Shown here: positions 26,252-35,132 of the stretch, in pieces
Numbering within the stretch: the stretch's first letter is position 1
How the letters are laid out: each line of letters opens with the position of its first letter
DNA from: MFWN01 sp964594115
GTDB lineage: Archaea > Nanobdellota > Nanobdellia > Pacearchaeales > GW2011-AR1
Length of the DNA stretch: 57,023 nt
Direction: 5' to 3'
Assembly: GCA_964594115.1 (NCBI GenBank)
Contig: CAZQLD010000006.1
Location: 1-57,023, forward strand
Notes under the pieces: generated by a model
What the model was told of the DNA's origin: nothing
What the model saw: the letters and a program-made list of their open reading frames with translations, nothing else
Database searches by the model: none
Made by a program: the position numbers and the translations under genes

Positions 26252-28075
26252 CTAGAAAGGAGCAAAACTACTAATATTGTGGATATAATCAGTATTTAAT
26301 TTTATACTTTTTTCAAGCTTCATGCTTTTGTAATATTTATCACCTTTACCAATAACCAGGCAAAGTCCACTTTGTCCTAATGTTTCATTTAGCTTCTTGA
26401 CTTTTCTACATTCATCAATTAACAGAAAATGTGTGTTACTATCTAACTCTAAGACATAATCAATTAAATACTCAGGGTATGAACCCCAATAAAATCTTAA
26501 GACAGTTTCTAATTCAGAATTGAACTCCATAAGAACTGGAATCTTGAATGTTCTGTCATCTATATTCATTGTTCTGTCAGTAATATTAATTTCAATATAT
26601 TTTTGAATTTTTGGGAAATTCCAAAAATAGGAAAGAGTTGGTTCCCAATAGCTTAGATTCCTATGTATATTCTCAATTTCTGATTCTGACTGCTCTTTAT
26701 TAATCAAATCTCTGCCCAATCCTATTTCTCCCTTATAACCAATAAAAGGCAATAGAGTAGGTCCAATGTCAAGAGCTGAACCTAGTTTTTTTACTTCAAC
26801 TGACTCATTTGCTCCAGGCTGGATAATCATGAAGAGATTCCTTCTTTTCTCTTTGTCTAAAATTTCAGAAGCTGTATTTTCCAAAGCAAGATGGTCTGAA
26901 ACAACGACTACAACTGTTTTTTCACCATAAGGAGATTGCATTATTTTGTTGACAAATTCTGAAATTAAGTAATCAGAGCAAGCTACTGCATTAAGCATGG
27001 GATTTGAACCATTTTTGTAAGTTATGCTCTTACAACTTTTAGAAGGGTGCCCTTTAGGGTGGTGGGTATCTAAGGTTAATAGAAAAAGTGCAAATTTATT
27101 TTGTGTTTCTGATAATTCTATAAAACGATTATAAGATAAGTTGAATAAAGAGTCATCATAAAGCCCCCAAAAAGATTTGTAAGACTCATCTTCCAACTTA
27201 GGCAATAGTTCATCTCTACCATTAATCTCATCAAATTTATGTGTTAATAAGAATTTTCTTTTTCCTGCGAAGTCAAGGTTAGCGCCCCCATAATATACGA
27301 AATAATACCCTTCTTTATGCAATAAATCACTAAGACAAACTGCTTGAGGTAAAAATTCATCCATGCCCGACATAGAGTTGCCATGGGAAGGAGTGAATAA
27401 TGGAATTCCACACTGGCTGGCTACCATTCCTCCAATTGTCCATCCGGTTCCTGTAACTTGCATAATAGAAGTAAAATAAATGCTCTTAGACTGAAGTGTG
27501 TGAAGCTCTTTAATCAAACCAGGAAAGGTAGTTTCATTAAAATATGTTTGTTCTAAACCTTCAGTGTATATGAACACCAAGTTTTTACTGTTATCTACTT
27601 GCCTAATATGGGGTTGTTTATAGTATTTATAAAAATCAGTATTGCCAGACTCCTTAGAGTGAAAATTATATAAATCAACAGTTGTAGGACTGAAGAATAG
27701 AGATAGGAATATAAGTAAAAATGCAGCATGAATATAAACTATCTTATTGTTCTTATTTTTAGTCTGCTTCAAAAATATCCAGCAGGAAAAGACTAATCCA
27801 AGAGTGATGAGTATAATTGATGTAGCAATAAGTTCCCAATATTCTAAAAACCCGGCTCCAACTAAACCATATTTAAGATGATAGATAACAGACATATTTA
27901 TTCCCTTACCTGTAAAATAATTGGAAATAAAATAAAATAAATAAAAAATAATCACAGTAAAAACCAAAACACTGAAGATTGCTTTGTTTATTTTTGAAGT
28001 TCTTGTTTTTGTATATAAGTAAATACTAATTGAAAACAGACATAAAGACAAAAATATGAAAATAAGATTAGCCAT
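26252..28075 (-). CDS. opgB-like: OpgB-like phosphoglycerol transferase I (LTA-synthase/sulfatase superfamily)
   Basis: 607 residues. The N-terminal membrane part, including the block SNYFTGKGINMSVIYHL and LVGAGFLEYW, follows the bacterial OpgB (MdoB) pattern and not just the general fold. The extracytoplasmic domain has NLVFIYTEGLEQTYF (metal Glu region), TGTGWTIGGMVASQCGIPLF (nucleophile Thr region), GGANLDFAGKRKFL, WGLYDDSLF, LTLDTHHPKG (metal His) and VVSDHLAL (Asp-His). OpgB moves phosphoglycerol from phosphatidylglycerol to periplasmic glucans in Gammaproteobacteria. In an archaeon the donor would have to be an archaetidylglycerol-type lipid and the acceptor the surface glycan made by this island (inference). 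It is encoded divergently from the GT-C-like gene. Probably acquired from bacteria. Confidence 0.85.
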   Translation of the reverse strand: MANLIFIFLSLCLFSISIYLYTKTRTSKINKAIFSVLVFTVIIFYLFYFISNYFTGKGINMSVIYHLKYGLVGAGFLEYWELIATSIILITLGLVFSCWIFLKQTKNKNNKIVYIHAAFLLIFLSLFFSPTTVDLYNFHSKESGNTDFYKYYKQPHIRQVDNSKNLVFIYTEGLEQTYFNETTFPGLIKELHTLQSKSIYFTSIMQVTGTGWTIGGMVASQCGIPLFTPSHGNSMSGMDEFLPQAVCLSDLLHKEGYYFVYYGGANLDFAGKRKFLLTHKFDEINGRDELLPKLEDESYKSFWGLYDDSLFNLSYNRFIELSETQNKFALFLLTLDTHHPKGHPSKSCKSITYKNGSNPMLNAVACSDYLISEFVNKIMQSPYGEKTVVVVVSDHLALENTASEILDKEKRRNLFMIIQPGANESVEVKKLGSALDIGPTLLPFIGYKGEIGLGRDLINKEQSESEIENIHRNLSYWEPTLSYFWNFPKIQKYIEINITDRTMNIDDRTFKIPVLMEFNSELETVLRFYWGSYPEYLIDYVLELDSNTHFLLIDECRKVKKLNETLGQSGLCLVIGKGDKYYKSMKLEKSIKLNTDYIHNISSFAPF

Positions 28076-28187
28076 TTTGATTTAGCACCATATTTTTATT
28101 AACCAAACTTGATTAAAGTTGAGATTATTTAACCAAAATAACGAATGTATTTAAACATTTTGGGATTTTTGTTTCCAGCAGATTAAT

Positions 28188-28195
28188 TTTAAATA
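28188..28195 (+). promoter_or_regulatory. TATA box for the 28216 gene
   Basis: TTTAAATA about 25 nt before ATG 28216. On the other strand an AATAAAAATA element near 28090-28099 is well placed for the OpgB-like gene. Confidence 0.5.
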
Positions 28196-28215
28196 CTCCA
28201 CTTCTTTTTTAATTT

Positions 28216-30018
28216 ATGATAAAGACAATACTTGGATTGATTTTATTGCTTATTCCTTTTTTATTAATTAATAGGTTTAAAAACAAGAAGCTGGGTTTCT
28301 TTTATATTTTGGGTTTTTTAATGGCTTTTCACTTGGCTGTTGGTGTTTTATTACAGGCTCTTGGGATTTTCAGGTATAGCTTTGTTTTAGGGATTAATGT
28401 TCTTGTTGCCTTGGCAGTTTTAGTTAAAACAGATTTCAAACAGCTTTCTGAAAATTTAAAGAGCATAAATTTAAGAAAATTAGACTGGGTTTTGCTCTTT
28501 ATTGTTGTCGTGTTGTTTATCCAGCTTTATTCTGTTCATTATGATTATACTGGAAAGATTACAACCATTAATACTAATTACAGAGATGCTAAAAATATGA
28601 AATATCCTTATCCTTATTTTTCTGATGAATGGAGTGCTGTTGCATTGATTAGATATTCTATAGATTCAGGAAAACTGCCTTTAGTAAATCCTTTTTGGCA
28701 TAACTCACCTTTTCCAAATTTTGAACTTCCGTTTCATTCTTTTGTTTCAGAAATAATCTTGTTTTTGAACTTAAATCCATTAACTCATTATACCTTGTTG
28801 TCTTTATTTTCTGGCTTGCTCATCTGCTTGTTAGTTTATTTTATTCTGAGAATTAATAAAATTAATAAGTTTGCATCTGCAGTTGCTTGTTTGTCTGTTC
28901 CTTATATTATAAATAGCGCAAATCTTCCAGGAATCTGGAACCTTATCCCCCTTATTTTAGGGTTAATCTCTTTCTTATTGGGAATTTTATTTATGTCTGT
29001 AAATGATAAGAAAATGATATTTTTTTCTGCGTTTTTAACTTTAATTTTTTATCCCCCTTTATTTGTTTTACATAGTATTAGTTTAATTGTATATTTTATT
29101 TTTGCAGATATTTCTAAAAAAGAAAAAATAAAATCAGTATTATTGTATTTGATTATCTGTGCACTTGTAACCTTGGTTTTGTTTATTTTTGCTTTTTTTG
29201 TTGTTGGTTCTTTAAGTAATGCTTTGCATTATGCTCAGATAAATATATTTTATGAAACTTTTACTAAAGATTCTATTCCTTATTTTGCTATATGGAAAGT
29301 TATTCCAATTCCTATTCTTTTGCTTGCTATTTTGGGAGTTTTCAAGCTAATTAGAAACAAGAGGAAACTTTGGTTAATTGCACCAATAATTTCAGGATTA
29401 ATTTTTTGGATAATATACTCTAGGGTATTGTGGGTATTTATTATAGGATATGCTAGAATTGTTGTATCTACCTCTATATTAATCACTCTTTTATCAGGAT
29501 TCGGGCTGCATTATCTGATGAAATACATAAATAAAATTAAGAAACCGCATTTCTTCAACAGATATAAAATCCTAGAAATTATTCAGATTGCTGTGTTAGT
29601 TGGGTTTTTTATTCTCTCTTTTTCCTATACGCAAACAACCAGATGGCATGATTTAAAACTATATTCTGTTAAAAATGATGGGGTTTTTTATCCTGCAGCT
29701 CCTGCAGGGGTTTATTTGCACGAAGATGACTTAAGATTATTTCAAGATATAAAAGAAAAGAATTTTTTAAGTTTTCCTTGGAAAGGAACTGTTATTGGCG
29801 CTGCTACAGGTAATTATCCTTTAGATACAAAACCAGCAACAGTGACAAACAAAATTATAAGCCTGAGTGATTTTATGAACTGGAATTGCAATAAAAAAAT
29901 TGCAATAGCAAAAAACTATGAGATAGACTATATTTATTCTTTAAAATTTGATTGTGAAGACTTTAAATTAAAAGGGTTTAGCAGAGAGGGATTACATCTT
30001 TATGAGGTATTAAGATAA
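28216..30018 (+). CDS. Multi-pass membrane glycosyltransferase, GT-C-like
   Basis: 600 residues, about 12 membrane helices. After the first helices comes an outside loop with YFSDEWSAVALIRY and HNSPFPNFELPFHSF, the acidic/aromatic first loop typical of GT-C enzymes. The soluble tail ends LHLYEVLR, comparable with VHIYKILK at the end of the other GT-C-like protein (20491-22323), which argues that they are distant paralogues. Substrate unknown; a polyprenyl-phosphate sugar donor is likely. The gene has its own TATA box and lies on the opposite strand to the main operon. Confidence 0.68.
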   Translation: MIKTILGLILLLIPFLLINRFKNKKLGFFYILGFLMAFHLAVGVLLQALGIFRYSFVLGINVLVALAVLVKTDFKQLSENLKSINLRKLDWVLLFIVVVLFIQLYSVHYDYTGKITTINTNYRDAKNMKYPYPYFSDEWSAVALIRYSIDSGKLPLVNPFWHNSPFPNFELPFHSFVSEIILFLNLNPLTHYTLLSLFSGLLICLLVYFILRINKINKFASAVACLSVPYIINSANLPGIWNLIPLILGLISFLLGILFMSVNDKKMIFFSAFLTLIFYPPLFVLHSISLIVYFIFADISKKEKIKSVLLYLIICALVTLVLFIFAFFVVGSLSNALHYAQINIFYETFTKDSIPYFAIWKVIPIPILLLAILGVFKLIRNKRKLWLIAPIISGLIFWIIYSRVLWVFIIGYARIVVSTSILITLLSGFGLHYLMKYINKIKKPHFFNRYKILEIIQIAVLVGFFILSFSYTQTTRWHDLKLYSVKNDGVFYPAAPAGVYLHEDDLRLFQDIKEKNFLSFPWKGTVIGAATGNYPLDTKPATVTNKIISLSDFMNWNCNKKIAIAKNYEIDYIYSLKFDCEDFKLKGFSREGLHLYEVLR

Positions 30019-30022
30019 ACCA

Positions 30023-30116
30023 CCTGCATTAAAGTATGGTGCTCCACTAAATAAACAATATTAAAATTAATAATTATTATACTAATTTAGTAAAGTTAAG
30101 TTTTATTAAGTGCAGG
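30023..30116. other. Imperfect long-range inverted repeat in a convergent intergenic region
   Basis: CCTGCA-TTAA at 30023-30032 pairs with TTAAGTGCAGG at 30106-30116, with one bulge, closing an AT-rich loop that itself contains the palindrome TACTAATTTAGTA (30079-30091). It lies between convergent genes, so a two-way transcription end or processing structure is possible. Weak evidence. Confidence 0.3.
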
Positions 30117-30177
30117 TTTCCTAATCTTAGAAGCAGAATTATCCTTATTTTTGATTTAATAAAAAAGAAAATTAGAG

Positions 30178-30981
30178 TCAAATCCCTAAATCTCCTGAGT
30201 AGGGTTTCTTAGATACAACTATTCCTAGTTTTTCTATAGATAAAGGATAAACATTTCTAGAATGTTTTGTGCCCCTCATTTTTAAAACTTCAATATATCT
30301 TTTTCTTTCTTTTTTTTCTCTGACAAAATAAAGGAGGATTATAGAATCTGATTCAAATTCTAAAGTATGGGATTCTGCTCTTTTATCTTTAAGAGGGTTT
30401 CCTTCATAAGTTAAAAGAGAGGTACAATCCCACTTTCTTAACATATTGAACAAAGAAAGGGCAGCTTCTCTTTTTTCAATATCTTCACTAAATAGCAATT
30501 CGAAGGAGGTTATACTATCAATCACAACTCTTGTTATTTTCTTTCTTAATACAATGTTTTCTATAATTCCTCCGCCTTCTTCTAACATAGTCTTAACTTT
30601 CTCAGGAGTATACTCTAGAAAAACAAATTTGCCTTTTTTCTCTAGTTCTTCAAGATTCCATCCAAATTCCATCATATTCTCACAAAATTCTTTTTTCTTT
30701 TCTTCAAAAGTAATGTAAAGGCATTTTTCTCCTTTTTTAATTCCGGCCATTAAAAATTGAACTGCAAATATACTTTTTCCAGCACCACTACTTCCTACTA
30801 ATAGATTAGTAGAGTTTTTTTCAAATCCACCTTCAATAAGGGCATCGAAATTTGTAATTCCAGTAGGAATTCTTCCCTCTTTTTTTAATTTTTTAGTTAT
30901 AATTTTTTTAGATTTCTTAACAGCTTTCTTTTTTCTGGCAGTTTTCTTCTTCACCTTTTTTCTCTTTTTCATGGTTCTCAA
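30178..30981 (-). CDS. KaiC/ArlH-like RecA-fold ATPase of pilus cluster
   Basis: 267 residues. The first 35 residues are Lys/Arg-rich (KKRKKVKKKTARKKK). The KaiC domain starts at RIPTGITNFDALIEGGF; Walker A is GSSGAGKS (63-70), Walker B RVVIDSI (Asp155), and the end KMRGTKHSRNVYPL is the KaiC/FlaH C-terminal block. FlaH (ArlH) is the KaiC-like regulator of the archaellum motor; its position at the end of a cluster with a secretion ATPase and two platform proteins suggests the same partnership here. A stand-alone KaiC-family regulator is the alternative. The gene begins about 67 nt downstream of the platform gene. Confidence 0.83.
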   Translation of the reverse strand: MRTMKKRKKVKKKTARKKKAVKKSKKIITKKLKKEGRIPTGITNFDALIEGGFEKNSTNLLVGSSGAGKSIFAVQFLMAGIKKGEKCLYITFEEKKKEFCENMMEFGWNLEELEKKGKFVFLEYTPEKVKTMLEEGGGIIENIVLRKKITRVVIDSITSFELLFSEDIEKREAALSLFNMLRKWDCTSLLTYEGNPLKDKRAESHTLEFESDSIILLYFVREKKERKRYIEVLKMRGTKHSRNVYPLSIEKLGIVVSKKPYSGDLGI

Positions 30982-31047
30982 AAGAAAAATAGGTATAAAA
31001 ATCTATCTGATATTTAAAGAAAAGGAATTTAGTTTTTAATTGTTAAC

Positions 31048-32190
31048 CTAACCAACTAGTCCCTTAACAAATCCTGATAAGGTAAATCTAACTATAAAAA
31101 ATAAAACAACACTTATAATTATCATTGGTCCAATATACTTTAATCCTTGTCTCTCTTCACCCTTACTAATCAGGCCCAAAACAAGAGCAGCTAGAATATC
31201 TGTCACTATTATAAAAACTAAGGAAAAATATTTTATAAAATTAATAGAGATATTGATGCTTGAAAGGGTAAATGGGAGCCCTGCATATGTTAGGTCGCCA
31301 AGAGAGGGCACGCTAGATAATGTCATAGTCAAAGTTTCAACTAAAAGACTTGATAAAGAAAATAAAATCGGAGCTCCTACAGAAGTTGCTACAAATATGA
31401 AAATAATATACATTAAAACATTAGATGCTGCTTTTTTTTCAACAAACTCTCTTTCCCTCATACTTCTTGAAGTCCCTTCTAATAAAATAGCAAGGTTGCC
31501 TCCAGCCCTAATCCCAGAAATAATTAAAAAAACTGTTTTTTCAATTTTCTCACTCCTTATTCTTTTGGACATCTCAAGTAAGGAAATTTCAATACTCTTG
31601 CCTGTTGCTATATCTTTTCCAACATTCAGAATCTCTCTGTCTAAAGGAGCAAACTCTGGTCTAGAGCTTAATAAAATTGCCTTATCAATAGTTATTCCTG
31701 CTCTTAGATTGCTTGCCATTAGCTGTAAGAAATCTGGGAAAACAGATTCAATTTTTTTGATTTTTGCTGCATCTCTTAACTTAAGCCGAAAATAAATAAT
31801 TAAAAAGAATAGCCCAAAAACAGCAAAAAGACCAATAATAGAGATAATTAAACTTTTATAAATTAAAAGCAATATTGAAGAGGCAATCAGGCCGGAAAAA
31901 AATCCTATAACGATGTTTTTTTTATTTTTCAATTTTTCAATTATTCTTCTCCTTTCAATCGTCCCTCTTTTTTTTCTAAATTCTGCTTTCCTTGCTTCTT
32001 TTTTCTTTTTGAGTTCAGCTCTCATTGCTTTTCTTTTCTTTTCAATCTCTGTTTTCTCCCTTCCCTTTTCTTGTTTTCTTTCTTCTTTGTTTCTCCTTTT
32101 TCTATGTTTTTCAGTTTCCTTTTTTCTATGTTTTTCTTTTTTTCTTTCTCTTTTACTCTTCTTTTTTTCTTCTTTAGCTGAACTTTTCAT
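31048..32190 (-). CDS. Type II secretion F / TadC-like pilus platform protein with basic N-terminus
   Basis: 380 residues. Residues 1-95 are almost entirely Lys, Arg and Glu (KEEKKKSKRERKKEKHRKK and similar). Two membrane segments follow (about 94-135), then a T2SSF domain: DFLQLMASNLRAGITIDKAI, EMSKRIRSEKIEKTVFLIISG, GGNLAILLEGTSRSMRERE, and three or more C-terminal membrane helices. This is the half-platform that couples the secretion ATPase to filament assembly. It starts 1 nt after the stop of the other platform gene. Confidence 0.85.
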   Translation of the reverse strand: MKSSAKEEKKKSKRERKKEKHRKKETEKHRKRRNKEERKQEKGREKTEIEKKRKAMRAELKKKKEARKAEFRKKRGTIERRRIIEKLKNKKNIVIGFFSGLIASSILLLIYKSLIISIIGLFAVFGLFFLIIYFRLKLRDAAKIKKIESVFPDFLQLMASNLRAGITIDKAILLSSRPEFAPLDREILNVGKDIATGKSIEISLLEMSKRIRSEKIEKTVFLIISGIRAGGNLAILLEGTSRSMREREFVEKKAASNVLMYIIFIFVATSVGAPILFSLSSLLVETLTMTLSSVPSLGDLTYAGLPFTLSSINISINFIKYFSLVFIIVTDILAALVLGLISKGEERQGLKYIGPMIIISVVLFFIVRFTLSGFVKGLVG

Positions 32191-32191
32191 T

Positions 32192-33073
32192 TTATAATAA
32201 GCTAGGCCTCCTTGATTTGATTAGTCCTAAAAACATTATCTGAATTAAAAAAACAAAGACAAACAACCCTACAAAGAGAAGAATTGTCATATTTGTTGGC
32301 AAGCTTATCATCGAAGAGATGATTGTCAAGAAAGTTATTGAAAGTGCAGGGACTATGATTGCAATCAACATATAAAACACAACCAGGGGATTGAGTTTAT
32401 TGCCATAACTTTGTATCTGGATTAATTGCTCCTCATTTAAAGCATTAATGCTATCCTCAATAACAACAGACATATTAGCACCTGATTTCATGCCACTGCT
32501 AATCTGCCATAAAGTTCTTCGGAAAAAAACAGAAGGGTTTTTATTTCCTATATCATCTAAAACCGCTGCCTCTGGTTCTCCTGAACTTATCCTCTTTACT
32601 GCTTTTTTAAATTCCTTGCTTAACTCCCCATAACTTGCAGAAGAAATATTTACTAAAATATTAAATAAAGGTATGCCTGAATTTAATTGCACTACAATAT
32701 CTCTTAGTGCTGAAATTAAATTCTTTTCTATGTTTTTTTGTCTTCTTGAAATATAGATACGAGGATAAACAAGCTGGCTAAAAAAGAGAAGAGAGGAGAA
32801 TAACAGGGCTGTTAAAAAACCAAACAGATAAAAAAACTTAATTCTAATAAAGAGGAAAGTTGTAGTGAAAACCACAAATAAAATCGGGAGGGTACTAGAA
32901 AGGGTCCTTAAACAAATTGCAAGATATTCTTCTCTTGAAAGGTCAACATCAGAATTCATTAAATCTTCTTCTAGTTTTGTTTTTTTCTTGTACTTTATTT
33001 TAGACAAAAAGAACCTTGATTTTACCTTTAACTCATCTATACTTGAAAATGTAAATGGAATGTGAAATCTCAT
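32192..33073 (-). CDS. Type II secretion F / TadB-like pilus platform protein
   Basis: 293 residues. Two N-terminal membrane helices (about 55-105), then the T2SSF domain: LISALRDIVVQLNSGIPLFNIL, a Gly/Pro-rich loop, WQISSGMKSGANMSVVIEDS, and two C-terminal helices. With the 380-residue neighbour it makes a two-protein platform, as TadB/TadC do, in place of a single fused FlaJ. It follows the secretion ATPase gene by about 55 nt on the same strand. Confidence 0.87.
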   Translation of the reverse strand: MRFHIPFTFSSIDELKVKSRFFLSKIKYKKKTKLEEDLMNSDVDLSREEYLAICLRTLSSTLPILFVVFTTTFLFIRIKFFYLFGFLTALLFSSLLFFSQLVYPRIYISRRQKNIEKNLISALRDIVVQLNSGIPLFNILVNISSASYGELSKEFKKAVKRISSGEPEAAVLDDIGNKNPSVFFRRTLWQISSGMKSGANMSVVIEDSINALNEEQLIQIQSYGNKLNPLVVFYMLIAIIVPALSITFLTIISSMISLPTNMTILLFVGLFVFVFLIQIMFLGLIKSRRPSLL

Positions 33074-33128
33074 TCTACTTCTTTTTGGAAAGTTTATTAT
33101 TAGTTATGTCCTGAGAATCTAGGACTAT

Positions 33129-35132
33129 TTATCTTCCTAAAGCTCCCTTTATATCATTCTTATTAACAGCCTTAAGTAATGCCTCTTTATTTGTATAATA
33201 TAAATTCATTATTTTTCCGAAATCATTTAAATCTCTGATTTTATTTTTTATCAGCCAAAGGAGTATCTTCTTTTTTTCATCTAAATTACTGTTTAATTCT
33301 GTCTGAGACATTCCAGTATTTCTGCCTATGTCCTCAAAAAATCGTGCGCTTTCAGAATGCTTGACTATTGTGTCTGCTTCAGGAACAAAACGGTATAAAA
33401 CATTTGCTTCTGCCCTATTTTTTCCTGTTTCAAACTCTGCAATTTGCAAAACTCTTCTTACTCCTTTTCTCCTGTCTCTAAACATCACTACATTTAAATT
33501 TACAGCGTTTAGCAAATTTGTGGGAACACTTAATGGAGGGTTTGTTAAACGAGAGATAGTTTCAGCTGCAGAGTCTGCATGAACAGTGGCATATACACTA
33601 TGACCTGTATGCATTGCTTCAAATAAGACCATAGCTTCTTCTTTTCTTCTCATTTCTCCTAAGATTATCCTATCAGGCCTCATTCTTAAAGAATTGACAA
33701 GAAGGTCAAGCATTGTTACTGCTCCTTTTCCCTCTGGATTTGCTGTCCTTGTAACCAAAGGAGTCCAGTATAAGAAATCAGGAAGCATAAGTTCTCTTGT
33801 GTCTTCAACACTGATTATTCTATGATTTGGAGGAATAAATGGCATGCATGCATTTAATAAAACAGTTTTTCCTGATGCTGTACCTCCGGAGATTAAGACA
33901 TTCATCTCATATTCAATAGCAAGCCACAATAAAATTGCTATTTCTAAATTACATGTTTTATTGTTTATTAAATCAATAATAGTATAAGGGTCCCTAGCAA
34001 ATTTCCTTATGGTTATGGTGTTTCCTTTGGTACTTATAGGGAAAAGAATAGAGTTTACCCTATCACCTGTGACAAGGTGCGCATCTAATAAAGGTGTAAG
34101 AACTGTTATTTGTCTGTCAACTCTTCTTGCAACAATATTGGAGTAATTAACTATAGACTCTTCTTTGGTTATTCTTAGATTTGTAGGAATCCATCCATAT
34201 GATTTATGATACACACGTATAGGTTCTTTTGAAGAAGATATCACAACTTCTTCAAGATTAGTGTCATTAACTAGAAATTCTATTTCCCCCAAACCCAACA
34301 TATCCTGCATTAACTTTCCTATTAAAAATTCCTGTATTTCTGGTTTGATTCTTGGAAGTTTTGCTTTTAACAAAGAAATTGCTTCTTGCATAAATCTCTT
34401 TTTTATGGTGCTTAGGGCAGTAGGGTCCATAATTTCCTTCATACTTATTGTTGTAATAGAAACAAGTTCATTTCTTATCTCTCCTAAGAGAGATGCTGTG
34501 GCCACACCAATTTCAGGAACAGAAAGATTGTAAGTCACACCAGATAAATCTTTCTTGATTTTTACCAGGACTTTTGCCTTGTCAATTTCAATATTATAGC
34601 TCTCCAAGACAACCCCTTTAGATTCTTTTTTAGTCTTCAGTCCTTTAGGCTGTTTTTTTATTTTCTTTCTGGCAGGTTTTTTTGCCTTCTTTATTTTAAT
34701 CTTCTTTTTTTCTTTTTCTTTCCCATTTATTGAGGGTTGTTTTGCAGGCTTTACCCTCTTTTTCTGTTTTGCTTTCACAAATTGTTTTACTTGTTTTATT
34801 TCTTTTTTTTGTTTTGGTTTTTTGACTTTTTTTGCAGGCTTTACCTTCTTTTTCTGTTTTTCTCGAAGAGATTTTTTCTTTTTAGGCTCTTTTCTTTTAG
34901 ATTTAGAAGGCTTAGTTTTAGGGGGTTTGTTTAAGCTAAGATCAGTTAATGCCTCTTCAACATCTTTTTTAGAGTAACCTGCACGAATAACCTTCTTCCT
35001 TAAATCTTCTATTTTATACTTACCTTTATATCTTTTCAGATAATTTATGATAATTTTCTTCTTAAAATTTCCAGTTTTCACCATCTTTTTATATGAAAAT
35101 ATAAACCTCTTTTTTTGGAGTTTATTTTTCAA
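33129..35132 (-). CDS. Archaeal pilus/secretion ATPase (FlaI/CpaF family) with Lys-rich N-terminal extension
   Basis: Up to 667 residues. The N-terminal helical domain (FKKKIIINYLKRYKGKYK to EEALTDL) looks like a winged or UBA-like module; then about 110 residues are Lys-rich with repeated KQKK(K/R)VKPAK. The ATPase has Walker A SGGTASGKT (about 415-424), Asp box SVEDTREL, Walker B RPDRIILGEMR, and His box MHTGHSVYATVHAD. It powers assembly of a type IV pilus-like filament. ATG 35084 (residue 17) is an alternative start, since 35132 overlaps the upstream gene by 11 nt. The Lys-rich insert makes it longer than ordinary FlaI. Confidence 0.9.
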   Translation of the reverse strand: MKNKLQKKRFIFSYKKMVKTGNFKKKIIINYLKRYKGKYKIEDLRKKVIRAGYSKKDVEEALTDLSLNKPPKTKPSKSKRKEPKKKKSLREKQKKKVKPAKKVKKPKQKKEIKQVKQFVKAKQKKRVKPAKQPSINGKEKEKKKIKIKKAKKPARKKIKKQPKGLKTKKESKGVVLESYNIEIDKAKVLVKIKKDLSGVTYNLSVPEIGVATASLLGEIRNELVSITTISMKEIMDPTALSTIKKRFMQEAISLLKAKLPRIKPEIQEFLIGKLMQDMLGLGEIEFLVNDTNLEEVVISSSKEPIRVYHKSYGWIPTNLRITKEESIVNYSNIVARRVDRQITVLTPLLDAHLVTGDRVNSILFPISTKGNTITIRKFARDPYTIIDLINNKTCNLEIAILLWLAIEYEMNVLISGGTASGKTVLLNACMPFIPPNHRIISVEDTRELMLPDFLYWTPLVTRTANPEGKGAVTMLDLLVNSLRMRPDRIILGEMRRKEEAMVLFEAMHTGHSVYATVHADSAAETISRLTNPPLSVPTNLLNAVNLNVVMFRDRRKGVRRVLQIAEFETGKNRAEANVLYRFVPEADTIVKHSESARFFEDIGRNTGMSQTELNSNLDEKKKILLWLIKNKIRDLNDFGKIMNLYYTNKEALLKAVNKNDIKGALGR

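Noticed and set aside
31913..32197. Phe/Ser/Leu-rich plus-strand ORF
   Set aside because: It is the antisense reading of the Lys/Arg-rich N-terminus of the platform protein; Lys codons read backwards as Phe and Leu. The same holds for 34737-34934.
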